In this document: positions 20,824 through 31,379 of the stretch, piece after piece
How the letters are laid out: every line of letters starts with the position of its first letter
Numbering within the stretch: the stretch's first letter is position 1
Assembly (NCBI GenBank): GCA_051453625.1
Contig: JBOZIK010000001.1
Span: forward strand, 295,300,533-295,342,179
Direction of reading: 5' to 3'
Length of the DNA stretch: 41,647 nt
DNA from: Welwitschia mirabilis
Taxonomy: Eukaryota; Gnetophyta; Gnetopsida; Welwitschiales
Notes under the pieces: model-generated
What the model saw: only the letters and a program-made list of their open reading frames with translations
Databases searched by the model: none
Told to the model about the DNA's origin: nothing
Made by a program: the position numbers and the translations under genes

Positions 20824-22101
20824 ATGGCATCCATCAATCCAACAACAGAGGCTTTGGACAGTGCCTTGGAAATCAAGCATAAAGATCCTGCACAGGCAAT
20901 GTCCATCCTTCGTCAGATGATTGAACATCCTTCATCATCGTCTGAAGCACTTCGGATTAAGGAGCAGGCAATTTCCAATCTGACCGACCTGCTTACTCAA
21001 GAAAAAAAGGGCGAGGAGTTGAGGAGTCTCCTTACTGTTCTGCGCCCCTTTTTCTCATTGATTCCTAAGGCTAAAACTGCTAAAATTGTTAGAGGAATCT
21101 TAGACGCCATCGCAAAAATTCCAGGGACGTCAGATCTCCAAATTTCATTGTGCAGAGAAATGGTAGAATGGACCCGTTTGGAGAAAAGAACATTCCTAAG
21201 GCAGAGAGTAGAGGCCAGGCTTGCTGCTTTACTGATGGAAAATAAAGAATATTCAGAAGCATTGAATCTTCTCTCAAATCTTATCAGGGAAGTTAGGAGG
21301 CTTGATGATAAGTTGCTTCTAGTGGACATCAATCTGTTAGAAAGCAAACTCCATTTCTCTTTGAGAAACCTTCCAAAGGCAAAGGCAGCTCTTACTGCTG
21401 CCAGAACAGCTGCTAATGCAATATATGTTCCCCCTGCTCAGCAAGGCACTATCGATTTTCAGAGTGGAATTCTTCATGCTGAGGAAAAGGACTATAAAAC
21501 AGCCTTCAGTTATTTTTTTGAAGCCTTTGAGGCCTTTAATGCCTTGGCAGATCCTCGTGCAGTGTTTGCCTTGAAGTATATGCTTTTATGTAAGATCATG
21601 GTTAGTCAAGCAGACGATGTTTCGGGCCTTCTGATTTCAAATATTTCAAAGGTAGGAGTTCAATACGAGGGTGTTGAGTTGGACGCAATGAAAGCTGTTG
21701 CAAATGCACATTCAAAACGTTCATTGAAAGATTTTGAAGTTGCACTCCATTCATACCAGTCACAACTCGAGGAAGATCCTATTGTGCATCGCCACCTTTC
21801 AGCTTTGTATGATACTCTTCTGGAACAGAACCTTTGTCGTTTAATAGAGCCATTTTCCAGAGTTGAAATAGCCCACATAGCAGAATTGATTGGATTACCT
21901 ATGGACACAGTGGAGAGAAAGCTATCAAAGATGATATTGGAAAAGAAATTTGCTGGGACACTTGATCAAGGCGCAGGTTGTTTGATTATTTTTGAGGACC
22001 AGAAGCCGGATGCCATATTCTCTGCAACATTAGAAACTATTTCAAATATTAGTAAGGTTGTCGATAGTCTCTTCTTGAAATCTGCCAAGATCATGGCATG
22101 A
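20824..22101 (+). CDS. RPN6: 26S proteasome non-ATPase regulatory subunit RPN6 (PSMD11 type)
   Basis: 425 residues from a single uninterrupted frame. RPN6 is a scaffold of the 19S regulatory particle lid: it clamps lid, ATPase ring and 20S core together. The N-terminal two thirds (about 1-290) is the helical TPR-like solenoid, with the plant-conserved LRPFFSLIPKAKTAKIVRGI (73-92), WTRLEKRTFLRQRVEARLAA (116-135) and RNLPKAKAALTAARTAANAI (181-200). The PCI domain occupies about 295-395, including EEDPIVHRHLSALYDTLLEQ (316-335) and the winged-helix part RVEIAHIAELIGLP (346-359). The C-terminal helix ends KVVDSLFLKSAKIMA. Length is close to the ~420 typical of the family. It is nearest to plant forms in wording. 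The segment around 269-282 (LLISNISKVGVQYE) looks slightly longer than the plant consensus I remember. Start chosen at 20824: first ATG of the frame, right after a splice acceptor. Likely functional; it could be one of several paralogues. Confidence 0.97.
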   Translation: MASINPTTEALDSALEIKHKDPAQAMSILRQMIEHPSSSSEALRIKEQAISNLTDLLTQEKKGEELRSLLTVLRPFFSLIPKAKTAKIVRGILDAIAKIPGTSDLQISLCREMVEWTRLEKRTFLRQRVEARLAALLMENKEYSEALNLLSNLIREVRRLDDKLLLVDINLLESKLHFSLRNLPKAKAALTAARTAANAIYVPPAQQGTIDFQSGILHAEEKDYKTAFSYFFEAFEAFNALADPRAVFALKYMLLCKIMVSQADDVSGLLISNISKVGVQYEGVELDAMKAVANAHSKRSLKDFEVALHSYQSQLEEDPIVHRHLSALYDTLLEQNLCRLIEPFSRVEIAHIAELIGLPMDTVERKLSKMILEKKFAGTLDQGAGCLIIFEDQKPDAIFSATLETISNISKVVDSLFLKSAKIMA

Positions 22102-24380
22102 CTTTAAATGACCTTGTTGATGCAGTTTAGCGCTAAATAACTATATTTTCACATTGTTTTTATGATTGCGAGTTGGATTGTTGGGCATTCTAAGTCAGTT
22201 AGACGTGTCCTAAGAGACTTTTGATTGTGGTAATCTTGTGGCTTATCAATGGCAAAAGTTTAAAAATTTTACTCTGTTGCCTTTTTGGAAAATGATATAA
22301 CTATTTGAAGTCACTTGAGCGTTTTTCTTTTCATTTATTATGGGCAGTTTCTACGGTTTCTGGAAACTAGAAAATATGCATGGCTTATAATTTGCGTAAG
22401 TTCTTAAAGAAAGATATCACCTTTGTATTTTTGATGAAGTTAATGTTCCTAGGTGAGCCTATTACTTTTTGCTCTTCTTTTGTTGATGTGGAGTTTACCT
22501 TTTGCAGCAATTATGCAACTATAGAAGGCTTCCATTCATCAGTTGCTATTTTCTCGTTCAGCTGCAGGTCTTCATGTGAACTTTCGTGGCATTGTTGCAA
22601 CCCTTTTGCTTTTAACTTCATTTAAGCAGACTTCGTTTGTCTTGATTTGAATTTTTCATTGATCGTCACGTCAAGGCAGCAAGAAACCATGTATGTGTGT
22701 GCCCTTATGTAATTCTTGATTGGCTTTACATCTCTGAATGTCATTTCCTTAATAACTTGCTTGAAATCCTCTGATGTCAATCTTCTAAAAGATTTCCTTA
22801 TGAATCTTTGATGAACTTGGTTATGCGTCTCAAAGCTGGAAATTTTCTTCCCTGAAGTGTATATCTAACGGCAGCAGTTTCAAAAATTAGTGGGGTTGTC
22901 CTATATGGTAATCATACACCGTGCCTTTTTGAAAATCATATGCTGTGTGTATTATTTGAATATCTGTTGTTTGTTGAAGTCCTATTGCATTTCGTGTCTG
23001 TGATAGCGTAGTTGGTTTGACTCACATAAGTGGTGAGCCTTTGTACCTTAGGATGTGTGAGTTCGCTTGTCTTTCTTTCCATGTATTTATTCAGCGTGGA
23101 CTCCAGTGTTTCGGTACAGATACAAGGTGAGACTGGTGGCTAGCTCTTTGGGCTGAGAGGGGAAAAGATGGGTTTCCATTTGATAGAGGAGGCTAAAGGC
23201 CCTCACGAATTTGAAACAGTTTTCATGATTGACTACTACGCTCTCATGAATTGACTTAAAAAAATTGTTTTATCTTAACTAGGATGTGGTTTTCCGAAGA
23301 TTTATTTTTGTTACCAGCCTTCGCATATGCTTCTTTTATTATGCTACTATTACACATACTGGAACTAGTGGGAATAGTTCTGTGTACGTAATTTTTTTGT
23401 GAAGTAAAGATCACAATTTATTTCATGTAAACGCACAGTAGTTTAGCCGTTGAGTAATGTAACAACTGATAGTTCACCTCAAAGTAAGGATTTAATGTTA
23501 ATGTATAGTTAATTGCCTGTATTTAGAATTTTAGCACCTGCGAATGCTTCAATGAGAAATGTTTTCTTTCACGCTCAATACCTGATTACTAGAACTGTTG
23601 CAATAAAACGATTTCCTGTGAAATAGACATGCAATTCGACAAAGGCATCTTACTAGATCGAAGATCTTGTGCTATACCATTGATAACACTTTTTTGCTGA
23701 TACTCTCAACTGCAGCGCATGAGCTCCCCAACGCTTTGTCAGTTGCAAAAATGTATAAGCACCCTGTCTTTTAGGAGGTTTCTGTGTTGGTATTTTAACT
23801 ACAGTGCTATACGTAGAAGAAAGAAGTGAAAGGCCATTTAAATAGCATGCATACTTTCTTTTAAGCATAAGGGGGTGGTCCGCTAACGGTTGTTCTTTAT
23901 CAGTGCTATAGCCTTGCTGTTTCTTCTTGGTATCTTCGTCAGGAATCTTCCTGTTCCGTTTGTTCTTTCACGGAACGAACCGACACAAAGTTTTGCTAGC
24001 AAGAGAATTCATTGCAGAAGTGGAGTTTCGCATGCTTTTCAGAGTACAATGGTTTTGCGGTAATTTCCTTTATCACCAGGCCTTTACAGCTGTTTTTTCC
24101 GCCTGTCTCACTCCAAATCCTACGCTTCTATTTCTGAAGCATATCCGTGCTCCAGCTTAATCTGATCTGAAAATTGTGATGTCTAAATTAGGCCAATGCC
24201 ATCACATTCTTGGTATCGGGTTCTTGTTCAACACACAACGTATAGGGTTTGGATGATCTGTAAATCGTTAAGATATAGGCCAATGCTCAGTTAATTTGCA
24301 TTTTGGTTGTGGAGGAAATAAAAAATGCAATAGATATCTAGATTCAGAGTTCTATAATTCACAATTGAATCATAATAATA
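22102..24380. other. RPN6 3' flank, unique-looking DNA with no recognised gene
   Basis: Starts with the 3' UTR of RPN6; no single clear poly(A) site can be picked. Base composition is more balanced than in the transposons and CpG is retained. Short open frames (22380-22625, 23653-23868 on minus, 23927-24160) have no recognisable motif and I do not call them genes. An AATAAA occurs at 23602. No transposon signature is seen. Confidence 0.5.
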
Positions 24381-24454
24381 TAATATGCAAATTCGATACC
24401 ATTCAGTATAATGTTTAAAAAAATTCAAAGTTTGAAGCCGATCAAACTTTAAGA

Positions 24455-24631
24455 GGAAAGTTTAAGTAAAAGATGTGTAATTGTTTAAATATATGAATCG
24501 AGGGGGAAGGTTTAAGTAAAAGATTTGTAATTGTTTAAATGTATTTATATATGGTTTTTCATTTGCGCTTAAGTGTGTATGTAAGGAAAGATAAATAAAA
24601 GTTGTGTAATTTGTTATATATATATATATAT
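24455..24631. repeat. Three imperfect tandem units and a TA microsatellite
   Basis: Units start at 24455, 24505 and 24585, each GGAARGTTTAAGTAAAAGAT-like followed by GTGTAATTGTTTAAAT; the third is the most diverged. It ends in an 18-base (TA)n at 24614-24631. Confidence 0.7.
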
Positions 24632-25239
24632 GTGAGGTTTTTAACTTTTTGTTCAAGTTTGTGTGTGAATCTCTTTTAGCTTTGAAGATATTATTTTATT
24701 TCACAAAATTAAATTTCTTATATGCTTCTTATTAAAAATTAGAAAGATGGCTTGTTTGTTTTCATTTTTGACATTTGTACACAATTATGGCTTTTCAAGG
24801 TGATGTGCATCATGACTGGAAAGTGATAATTAATAACCTCAAACTAATAATAATATTTAATAATGAAATATATGCTTAGTCATTTGAATGTCATTTTATT
24901 GTATTTTGTTTGGATTTATGCTGGTTGTCATGGGCATAAAGAACCATTTTAACCCATGTTTATAGACATTTTATCTAAGGTTAGAATTAATTTGCTAATT
25001 CATATGGTAGTCGCAATATTCCTAGAAGCGGTGTCAAACTTGAAACTTTCAATGACCATATTTCTTTTTTAAAGTACAACCACTATGACTATCCAAATAA
25101 ATAATTCACTTACGCTCAAGGATGCATTGGCATTTTGGTGTCAAACACAAGGCACCCAAAGGTGCAAACGCATGATCAATTGAGTGAAGGATGAGTCTCT
25201 TATGAATTTGACTACTTGCATTTCGCAATAAGTTTCGTG
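24632..25239. other. Intergenic AT-rich DNA before the copia relic
   Basis: No gene recognised. The last 150 bases may be the decayed 5' part of the copia RT region, but no motif is readable before 25249. Confidence 0.4.
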
Positions 25240-25905
25240 GAATACTTAGATAAGCATAAAACTAGATTAGTTGCCAGAGGATTCACTTAAAAGATTGTAT
25301 CTGATTATACATCAGTATTTTCAATAACAACAAAGAGGTAGATAGCTAGAGCCTTAGTTGTAGTAGTAATGCAAAAAGAATGGAAGATGCATCAACTTGA
25401 TGTAAATAGAACATTTATGAATGGAGATCTTAAGCATCAAATTTACATGGCTCAACCGAAGTGAAAAGAAGGAATCAGAAGCTATACAAATTGAGGAAAA
25501 CTTTATGATTTGAACTAGGCAACTTTTGCATGGTACAATAAGCTAAGGGATAGTTTGGTAGAGATGGGATTTGAGATGTGTGAATATGAGGATGCTAATA
25601 GTCCAAGACTTATGAAAGATGGAAGAGGTAAGAGCACATATTTCATTGTATCTGTGGACAATATTTGATTGCTCAAGAAGATGAAAGAAGCATTGTCAAG
25701 GTAAAGAAGGACACTGCAAAGCAATGTGAGATCATAGATTAGAAATTAACGAAATACTATTTTGGTGCAAAAAAGACTCAAGAAAATAATCAAATTATTT
25801 TGAATCAATCAAAATATATTGATGATATGTTGAAATTTGAGAAGGATGATTCAAAAATAGTATCTACATCAATGGAACAAAATCAGAAGTTGATAATAAA
25901 CCTAT
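25240..25905 (+). pseudogene. Ty1/copia reverse transcriptase relic
   Basis: Plus-strand motifs in order: DKHKTRLVARGFTQKIVSDY from 25249 (copia RT start), ARALVVVVMQKEWKMHQLDV and FMNGDLKHQIYMAQP (25340-25455, with the QLDV-(K)-AFLNGDL-EEIYM motif A region), an YKLRK---G--QA-WYNKL-like stretch to 25550, and the YVDD box decayed to SVDN at 25651-25662. Then come KKTQENNQIILNQSKYIDDM (25771-25830) and STSMEQNQKL (25866-25895). Premature stops occur throughout. Copia RT copies element RNA into DNA. The RNase H half continues at 27885 after an insertion. Confidence 0.85.
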
Positions 25906-26689
25906 TGGATTGGAAGCATGCTATTGGGAGAGAATTTGAGAAAAAGGGAACAAAACACTAAAAGCTCAAACCTTATGAAACATGAATTCACTTACATACA
26001 ACTTGAGTATTCGAAAATTGGTATAAAATCATTACTAAATTCAAAGATGCTATTCTATAAAATCTCAATTACCTAGTTCTAAATAAATCAAATGAATTTA
26101 ACTTGATAACACACCATAATTAATAATTATTCTTGTGCATTTGGCATACCTTTTTGGCACATTTATTATGAAATATAAAAGTATTTAAAAACAGTTTAAA
26201 ATTTTTATAGCCCCACTTAATGTCACATCAATAGGAATTTGTTGGGACAAGCCCTTGATTTAGCTTTATTAGAGAGCTCATCGTTTTCCATAAAAATAAT
26301 CACAATGAAGCGTACCATGTTATATAATTATTTGTATGGAAAATTTTATTTAAACACTTATCTTGGCTTACATAAACAAAAAAAAGAAAAAATACCAATG
26401 TAGAAAGTAAGCTAGAAAATAAGCTAGAAAATGATGCTTCCAGTACAACACCATGATAGATAACAAAAGTAGACACAAAAGCTTATTCAAAGCTCATTCA
26501 ACTGTTCTCCTTTTTGTTTTTTCACATGCAGGAAGGAGCGCTGGATTTCCAAAAGTTGATTTTCCCAAGGTGTTGAGTTTGTTTTTTTTTTTTGCAAATT
26601 AACATTGGTGTTCTTCAAGCTGAAAACAAGATTGGAGAGTGTAGGAGGCATGCTATTTAATAAGATAGCCTATGCATCTTCATAACTTA

Positions 26690-27127
26690 TTAAGCATTTA
26701 TGGTTTCTACTTCATCCATGTGCAATCCAAATAATTGTTGTTTTAAACGAAATTGCAGGTGAAGAAATTTGAATTCCAAAGGGGTGATTTGGAATTTCCT
26801 AAACTTCTTTTGAAGTGACAGGTGGTTCAATGAGACGATGATATTAATCACCAAGTGCAATCCCAACTGTTGATATAATAATTTCATCTCTTACTTTCCA
26901 TTTCATTTTCTCATCTGAATTAGTAGGTTGTAACCTGAAAAATAATGTTTTGGGCCTAAGCCTAAACATGTTAATGACATAGAGGAACACAACACTAAGA
27001 GGGAAAACCATGGCGGCAAGGATTGACACGCACAATCTTTACCAATGAACTCAAAAATGTTTTCACTTGGTTTCAATTGAAGTAGAGATGTCCAATCTAT
27101 ATGTATAAGAGAGGAGGTTGCATACAC
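26690..27127 (-). pseudogene. Unrecognised coding relic inside the 1.9 kb element
   Basis: Three overlapping minus-strand open frames of 63-74 codons lie here. Read together with frameshifts they give protein-like wording (for example FEFIGKDCACQSLPPW, then RDEIIISTVGIALGD, then IEPPVTSKEV). The stretch may be a captured host exon or an unfamiliar transposon ORF. I do not recognise the family and assign no function. Confidence 0.25.
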
Positions 27128-27285
27128 TCAGGGTGTCAAAGACGAAAACAACCATGCAATGCTTTAGAGGAAATATGGTAAAATAAGTAGCACAATAGAT
27201 CTTGTGTGGAATAGTGTTATAACCCACATTTTGTAAGCTTTAATTAATAGGGTTTCTAAACTATGTAAAACATTTTGATATTAAT

Positions 27286-27385
27286 NNNNNNNNNNNNNNN
27301 NNNNNNNNNNNNNNNNNNNNNNNNNNNNNNNNNNNNNNNNNNNNNNNNNNNNNNNNNNNNNNNNNNNNNNNNNNNNNNNNNNNNN
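27286..27385. other. Assembly gap (100 N)
   Basis: Run of exactly 100 N inside the 1.9 kb element; the size is a placeholder. Confidence 0.98.
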
Positions 27386-27884
27386 CTAGGTTCCGTTGTG
27401 CATGATAGTTAATAACAAAAAAAACAATGGTTAATTAGGGTAATTAAAGTTGGGGTGTTACAAATAGTAATTCTAAGGATTAAGGATTTTGCAATTAATC
27501 AGGAAGCCTAAGGAACATAGCTCTAATACATTTGTTGGATTGAAAGAATGGTTTGGGAGAGAAATTGAGCTAAGGTAAATGGAACATTAAAAACTTAAAA
27601 CTTTGTTACAATTTAGGACATATAAATACAAGTTGAGTACACCAAAATTGGCATATAACTCATCACTAAAATCAAGGATGCCATCTTATAAAAATATTAA
27701 CAAGTAAATAAAATGATTTCAACTTAATAACACATTGTAATTACTAACTATATTTGTGCATTAGGCATACCCTTTTTCACATTATTAGAAAATCTTAAAA
27801 ATATATTTAGCAAAACACTTTAAATTCCTACAAAATGTAGATGAAATACAATATCATAATTTAGTTGAAAGTTTAACATATGTT

Positions 27885-28290
27885 ATCAATAGGAAGTTTG
27901 AAATATTGTATGCAACTGGGACGCTAGTGAGATACATGTCTAAACCAAAATAGAGTTACTAAAATGGAATAGTTACAGTTTTGAAGTGAACAAGAGTTCG
28001 AACTTTTATTTGTATAGGATGATAACTTCAAACTTAAAAATTTCTTAGATTCAAACTTAGGATAATAGGAAGCCTACAATGGAAGATCTAGCATTCTTGG
28101 CATCTTCATCAATCTCTTGGATATCCAAGTAATAAAAGATAGCAACAAATTTATCAGTTAAAGTGATAGCATAGGAACTTGTTCAAAATGGTAAGATAGT
28201 TATGTAATATGTTTTATCAAAAATTAGGTTGCGAGCACTTTGACAAGCCTCCTTAGAAGAACTATGTTTTAGCAATTCAAAGATTAGTTG
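27885..28290 (+). pseudogene. Ty1/copia RNase H relic, continuation of the 25.2 kb RT
   Basis: Near 27910 a frame reads ATGTLVRYMSKPK, the counterpart of the 'GTRPDI--AV--LSR-M--P' segment after copia RT. Near 28070-28130 RKPTMEDLAFLASSSISWIS matches the RNase H block 'RKST-GY-F-LG---ISW-SKKQ'. Stops and shifts are frequent. The next 300 bases (28290-28600) carry no recognisable motif. Confidence 0.7.
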
Positions 28291-28659
28291 GGAATAACTA
28301 TCATCATGTCCTCTTTAAGTACCAAAAGGAGTTGAAAAGAAGATCCTTTACTTGGCATTTAAAGGCTATTTGAGCAACATTAATTTAGGATTGAGGTTTT
28401 AGGTTTGTTGTTATTAATGTATTAGTCATATTATCTGTCTATAATGCAATTGTGTAACTATCAAGACCCACAAGTGCTCTCCATCATTAAAAACTCCACT
28501 ACACAATGGTACCATTGAATCACCATATCAAATAGCATTCTCCTAAAAAGTTATTTTGAAGAAACAAAAAAGGCTTTGCTTCTTGAGATATGTACAATGG
28601 ATGCAAGGGATCCAGTTACTGGCATGATCTAGTGACTTTGCAATGGTCACAAATTCAAA

Positions 28660-29520
28660 TAAGAAAGGAAAAGAAAAACAAGACAAGATGATTCAAATCT
28701 CTCATACAGAATTAGAAACATTAGTTAAGGAATAAGAACTTATTGCAAATGAAGAAAAAATGAAGACAGAACAACAAACCTCAAAGGATTTAATGGCAGA
28801 ACTTAGCAATATAGTTTACTTATTGTTAGAGAAGCTTAAAAGCTATAACAATACCAAGTTAAAAAACCTAGAATTGGTGTCAAAGGATTTGATAACAAAT
28901 TAACACCAAAAACTGGGATTAGAAAGGCTACACTCTATAGAAGAGAAAGTGGAAGGATAACACAAACATCAAATATTGAAACTTCAAATGTGGGCTTGCT
29001 AATTATCAAAACAATTAGAGGAAGAGAAGAAGAAGACAAAGACTCTAAATCTTTGGTTTATTAGTAACATAGAGAACACTTTATGAAAGAGACAATGGAA
29101 GGATGACACAAGACATCAAATATTGAAACTTCAAATGTGGGCTTACTGATTATCAAGACAGATAGATGAAGAGAAGAAGAAGATAAAAGCTCTAAATATT
29201 TGTTTTGTTAGTATCGCAAAGAAGGAAAATGAAGATCTCTTTGAAGAAATGCCAAACTTTTTGGAAAACTATGCATCTTTCAAAACTAGCAATTGACAGT
29301 TTGTATCGAATTGGTTAAAAATGGAAGAAGCCATGACATATCATTATGATCTTTACTAATGTTCATAGAAAGGAAAAGATTCGAGCTAAACATAGTAATC
29401 TTAGAGGATAGAAAATATGGATTGATGAAGATCTCACTAGAAAAGAATTTGTGGAAAATGTAGAAGAATGGCAAAAAGTAAATAAATCACATGATGAAGG
29501 CAAAATTACATATCTTAATG
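28660..29520 (+). pseudogene. LINE-3 ORF1 with coiled coil and internal duplication
   Basis: Lys/Glu-rich, heptad-like protein in broken frames (KEKEKQDKM..., HTELETLVKEQELIANEEKM). A ~147 bp segment is duplicated in tandem: 28941-29087 and 29088-29234 share HQILKLQMWA followed by LS(K/R)Q-(L/I)-EEEKKK. Downstream, 29375-29480 reads IRAKHSNLRG-KIWIDEDLT then KEFVENVEEWQKVNKSHDEG. This resembles the RNA-binding C-terminal end of LINE ORF1 proteins ('LRG--I-I--DLT'). Confidence 0.6.
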
Positions 29521-29579
29521 TAAGAAACCTTGCTATAATCTAGGATTAAAAACAATTTAAAAAAATTTACAATTAGCTT

Positions 29580-30250
29580 ATGTTGTGGTTTGAAAAGTGT
29601 TAATGAAAATATTATAGATAAAATGCTTATGTTAGATGGTACTAACTTCTTTACAAGCTTTAATATCTTTTGCTTTGCCATGGGAAGATGAATCTTATCT
29701 AGTATTTCAAATCACAAGCTATACTAAAAGCATAGTGAAGAATGAGAAATTAGAAAATAAGGAAGACCTTCTAAAGGAGTAGTATGCATATTTTGAAATA
29801 CTATTAGACATGCTATTGCCGCTAAAAAGGTGGGTGTGCATAAGCAGTATATTTGATTTAAGATCACACATAAATCAATTAACATCTTACTTGACTTCTA
29901 TTATTTTACATGTAGAGAAGAATTGTTGTATGATATAGAATCTTATGATAGAGATCACCCTTTTTCAATTGAGAGTAAGATGCCTTAGCTTTTTAATAGA
30001 AATGTGTTATTTTTATTTGAGGTTATTTTAATGCTAGAATGACATCCAAAATAGTCCAAATTTTGCAAGTAAATGATAGTGAATTAATTAGTAGTCCTTT
30101 TGTGGAAGGAAAGAAAAAACTTTAGAACCGATCTTCATAGACATTATATGATTAATTGAATGAATCATCAATTACTAGACTGGTTGCAAGGTAGGATTTT
30201 ATCCTTCTAAATGACATAAAGAAATTTACAAATTTAGGTGCTTATTCTCT
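29580..30250 (+). pseudogene. LINE-3 endonuclease domain
   Basis: Low identity overall. The best landmark is GYFNARM at 30021-30041, the GDFNAR metal-binding motif of APE-like endonucleases with Asp changed to Tyr. Upstream hydrophobic strands are in broken frames. Confidence 0.5.
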
Positions 30251-30288
30251 TATATTGATTTCCTATTGACTTCACCTAATTGCTTGCA

Positions 30289-30403
30289 ATATATATATAA
30301 AGGATTATTCTCTTGTGTAACTTTTAAATTATAGTTTGAATATTAGATAAATGAAATTCTTAAAAGTGGTGTGGTGATTTAATAATCCTTTATATATATA
30401 TAT
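30289..30403. mobile_element. MITE-like 115 bp element with 21 bp inverted ends
   Basis: The left end ATATATATATAAAGGATTAT (30289-30308, one more T at 30309) and the right end AATAATCCTTTATATATATA (30381-30400) are perfect inverted repeats. The interior is AT-rich and non-coding. It lies between the endonuclease and RT remains of LINE-3. The right edge abuts the gap, so the true extent is not certain. Confidence 0.5.
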
Positions 30404-31301
30404 NNNNNNNNNNNNNNNNNNNNNNNNNNNNNNNNNNNNNNNNNNNNNNNNNNNNNNNNNNNNNNNNNNNNNNNNNNNNNNNNNNNNNNNNNNNNNNNNN
30501 NNNNNNNNNNNNNNNNNNNNNNNNNNNNNNNNNNNNNNNNNNNNNNNNNNNNNNNNNNNNNNNNNNNNNNNNNNNNNNNNNNNNNNNNNNNNNNNNNNNN
30601 NNNNNNNNNNNNNNNNNNNNNNNNNNNNNNNNNNNNNNNNNNNNNNNNNNNNNNNNNNNNNNNNNNNNNNNNNNNNNNNNNNNNNNNNNNNNNNNNNNNN
30701 NNNNNNNNNNNNNNNNNNNNNNNNNNNNNNNNNNNNNNNNNNNNNNNNNNNNNNNNNNNNNNNNNNNNNNNNNNNNNNNNNNNNNNNNNNNNNNNNNNNN
30801 NNNNNNNNNNNNNNNNNNNNNNNNNNNNNNNNNNNNNNNNNNNNNNNNNNNNNNNNNNNNNNNNNNNNNNNNNNNNNNNNNNNNNNNNNNNNNNNNNNNN
30901 NNNNNNNNNNNNNNNNNNNNNNNNNNNNNNNNNNNNNNNNNNNNNNNNNNNNNNNNNNNNNNNNNNNNNNNNNNNNNNNNNNNNNNNNNNNNNNNNNNNN
31001 NNNNNNNNNNNNNNNNNNNNNNNNNNNNNNNNNNNNNNNNNNNNNNNNNNNNNNNNNNNNNNNNNNNNNNNNNNNNNNNNNNNNNNNNNNNNNNNNNNNN
31101 NNNNNNNNNNNNNNNNNNNNNNNNNNNNNNNNNNNNNNNNNNNNNNNNNNNNNNNNNNNNNNNNNNNNNNNNNNNNNNNNNNNNNNNNNNNNNNNNNNNN
31201 NNNNNNNNNNNNNNNNNNNNNNNNNNNAATAAAAACACCACTTTTAAGAATTTCATTTATCTAATATTCAAACTATAATTTAAAAGTTACACAAGAGAAT
31301 A
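30306..31301. repeat. Perfect 67 bp inverted repeat flanking an 824-N gap
   Basis: 30306-30372 and 31235-31301 are exact reverse complements over all 67 bases. The gap runs 30404-31227. Either a second MITE copy lies in reverse orientation, or the gap hides a long palindrome, or the assembly joined the two strands of one copy. Confidence 0.9.
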
Positions 31302-31379
31302 TATATGAAAGTAATAGAGGGTCTTAAGTAGGATTTTTATACAACGGTTTTAAAAACTTTAGGATAATGTTGAAAATAG

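Larger units (their letters stand above)
25906..27840. mobile_element. 1.9 kb element with ~310 bp terminal direct repeats
   Basis: 25906-26216 and about 27530-27840 are diverged copies of one sequence in the same orientation: TATTGGATTGGAAG / TGTTGGATTGAAAG starts, shared GGGAGAGAA, TTGAGTA, ATTGGTATAAA / ATTGGCATATAA, CTTGATAACACA, TTGTGCATT-GGCATACC blocks. They sit exactly between the RT and RNase H remnants of one copia element, so the unit inserted there. No gag or pol is seen inside, which suggests a non-autonomous LTR element. I could not identify a primer site or a clear target duplication. Confidence 0.55.

Noticed and set aside
20997-21347. Minus-strand frame of 116 codons inside RPN6
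   Set aside because: Antisense shadow of the conserved RPN6 coding sequence.
21660-21908. Second minus-strand frame inside RPN6
   Set aside because: Antisense shadow, no family resemblance.
22380-24160. Small plus and minus frames in the RPN6 3' flank as genes
   Set aside because: 60-81 codons, no recognisable motif, no splice structure that extends them; left as unexplained flank.
30390-31256. 288-codon minus-strand frame
   Set aside because: Almost entirely N; the ends are the inverted repeat.
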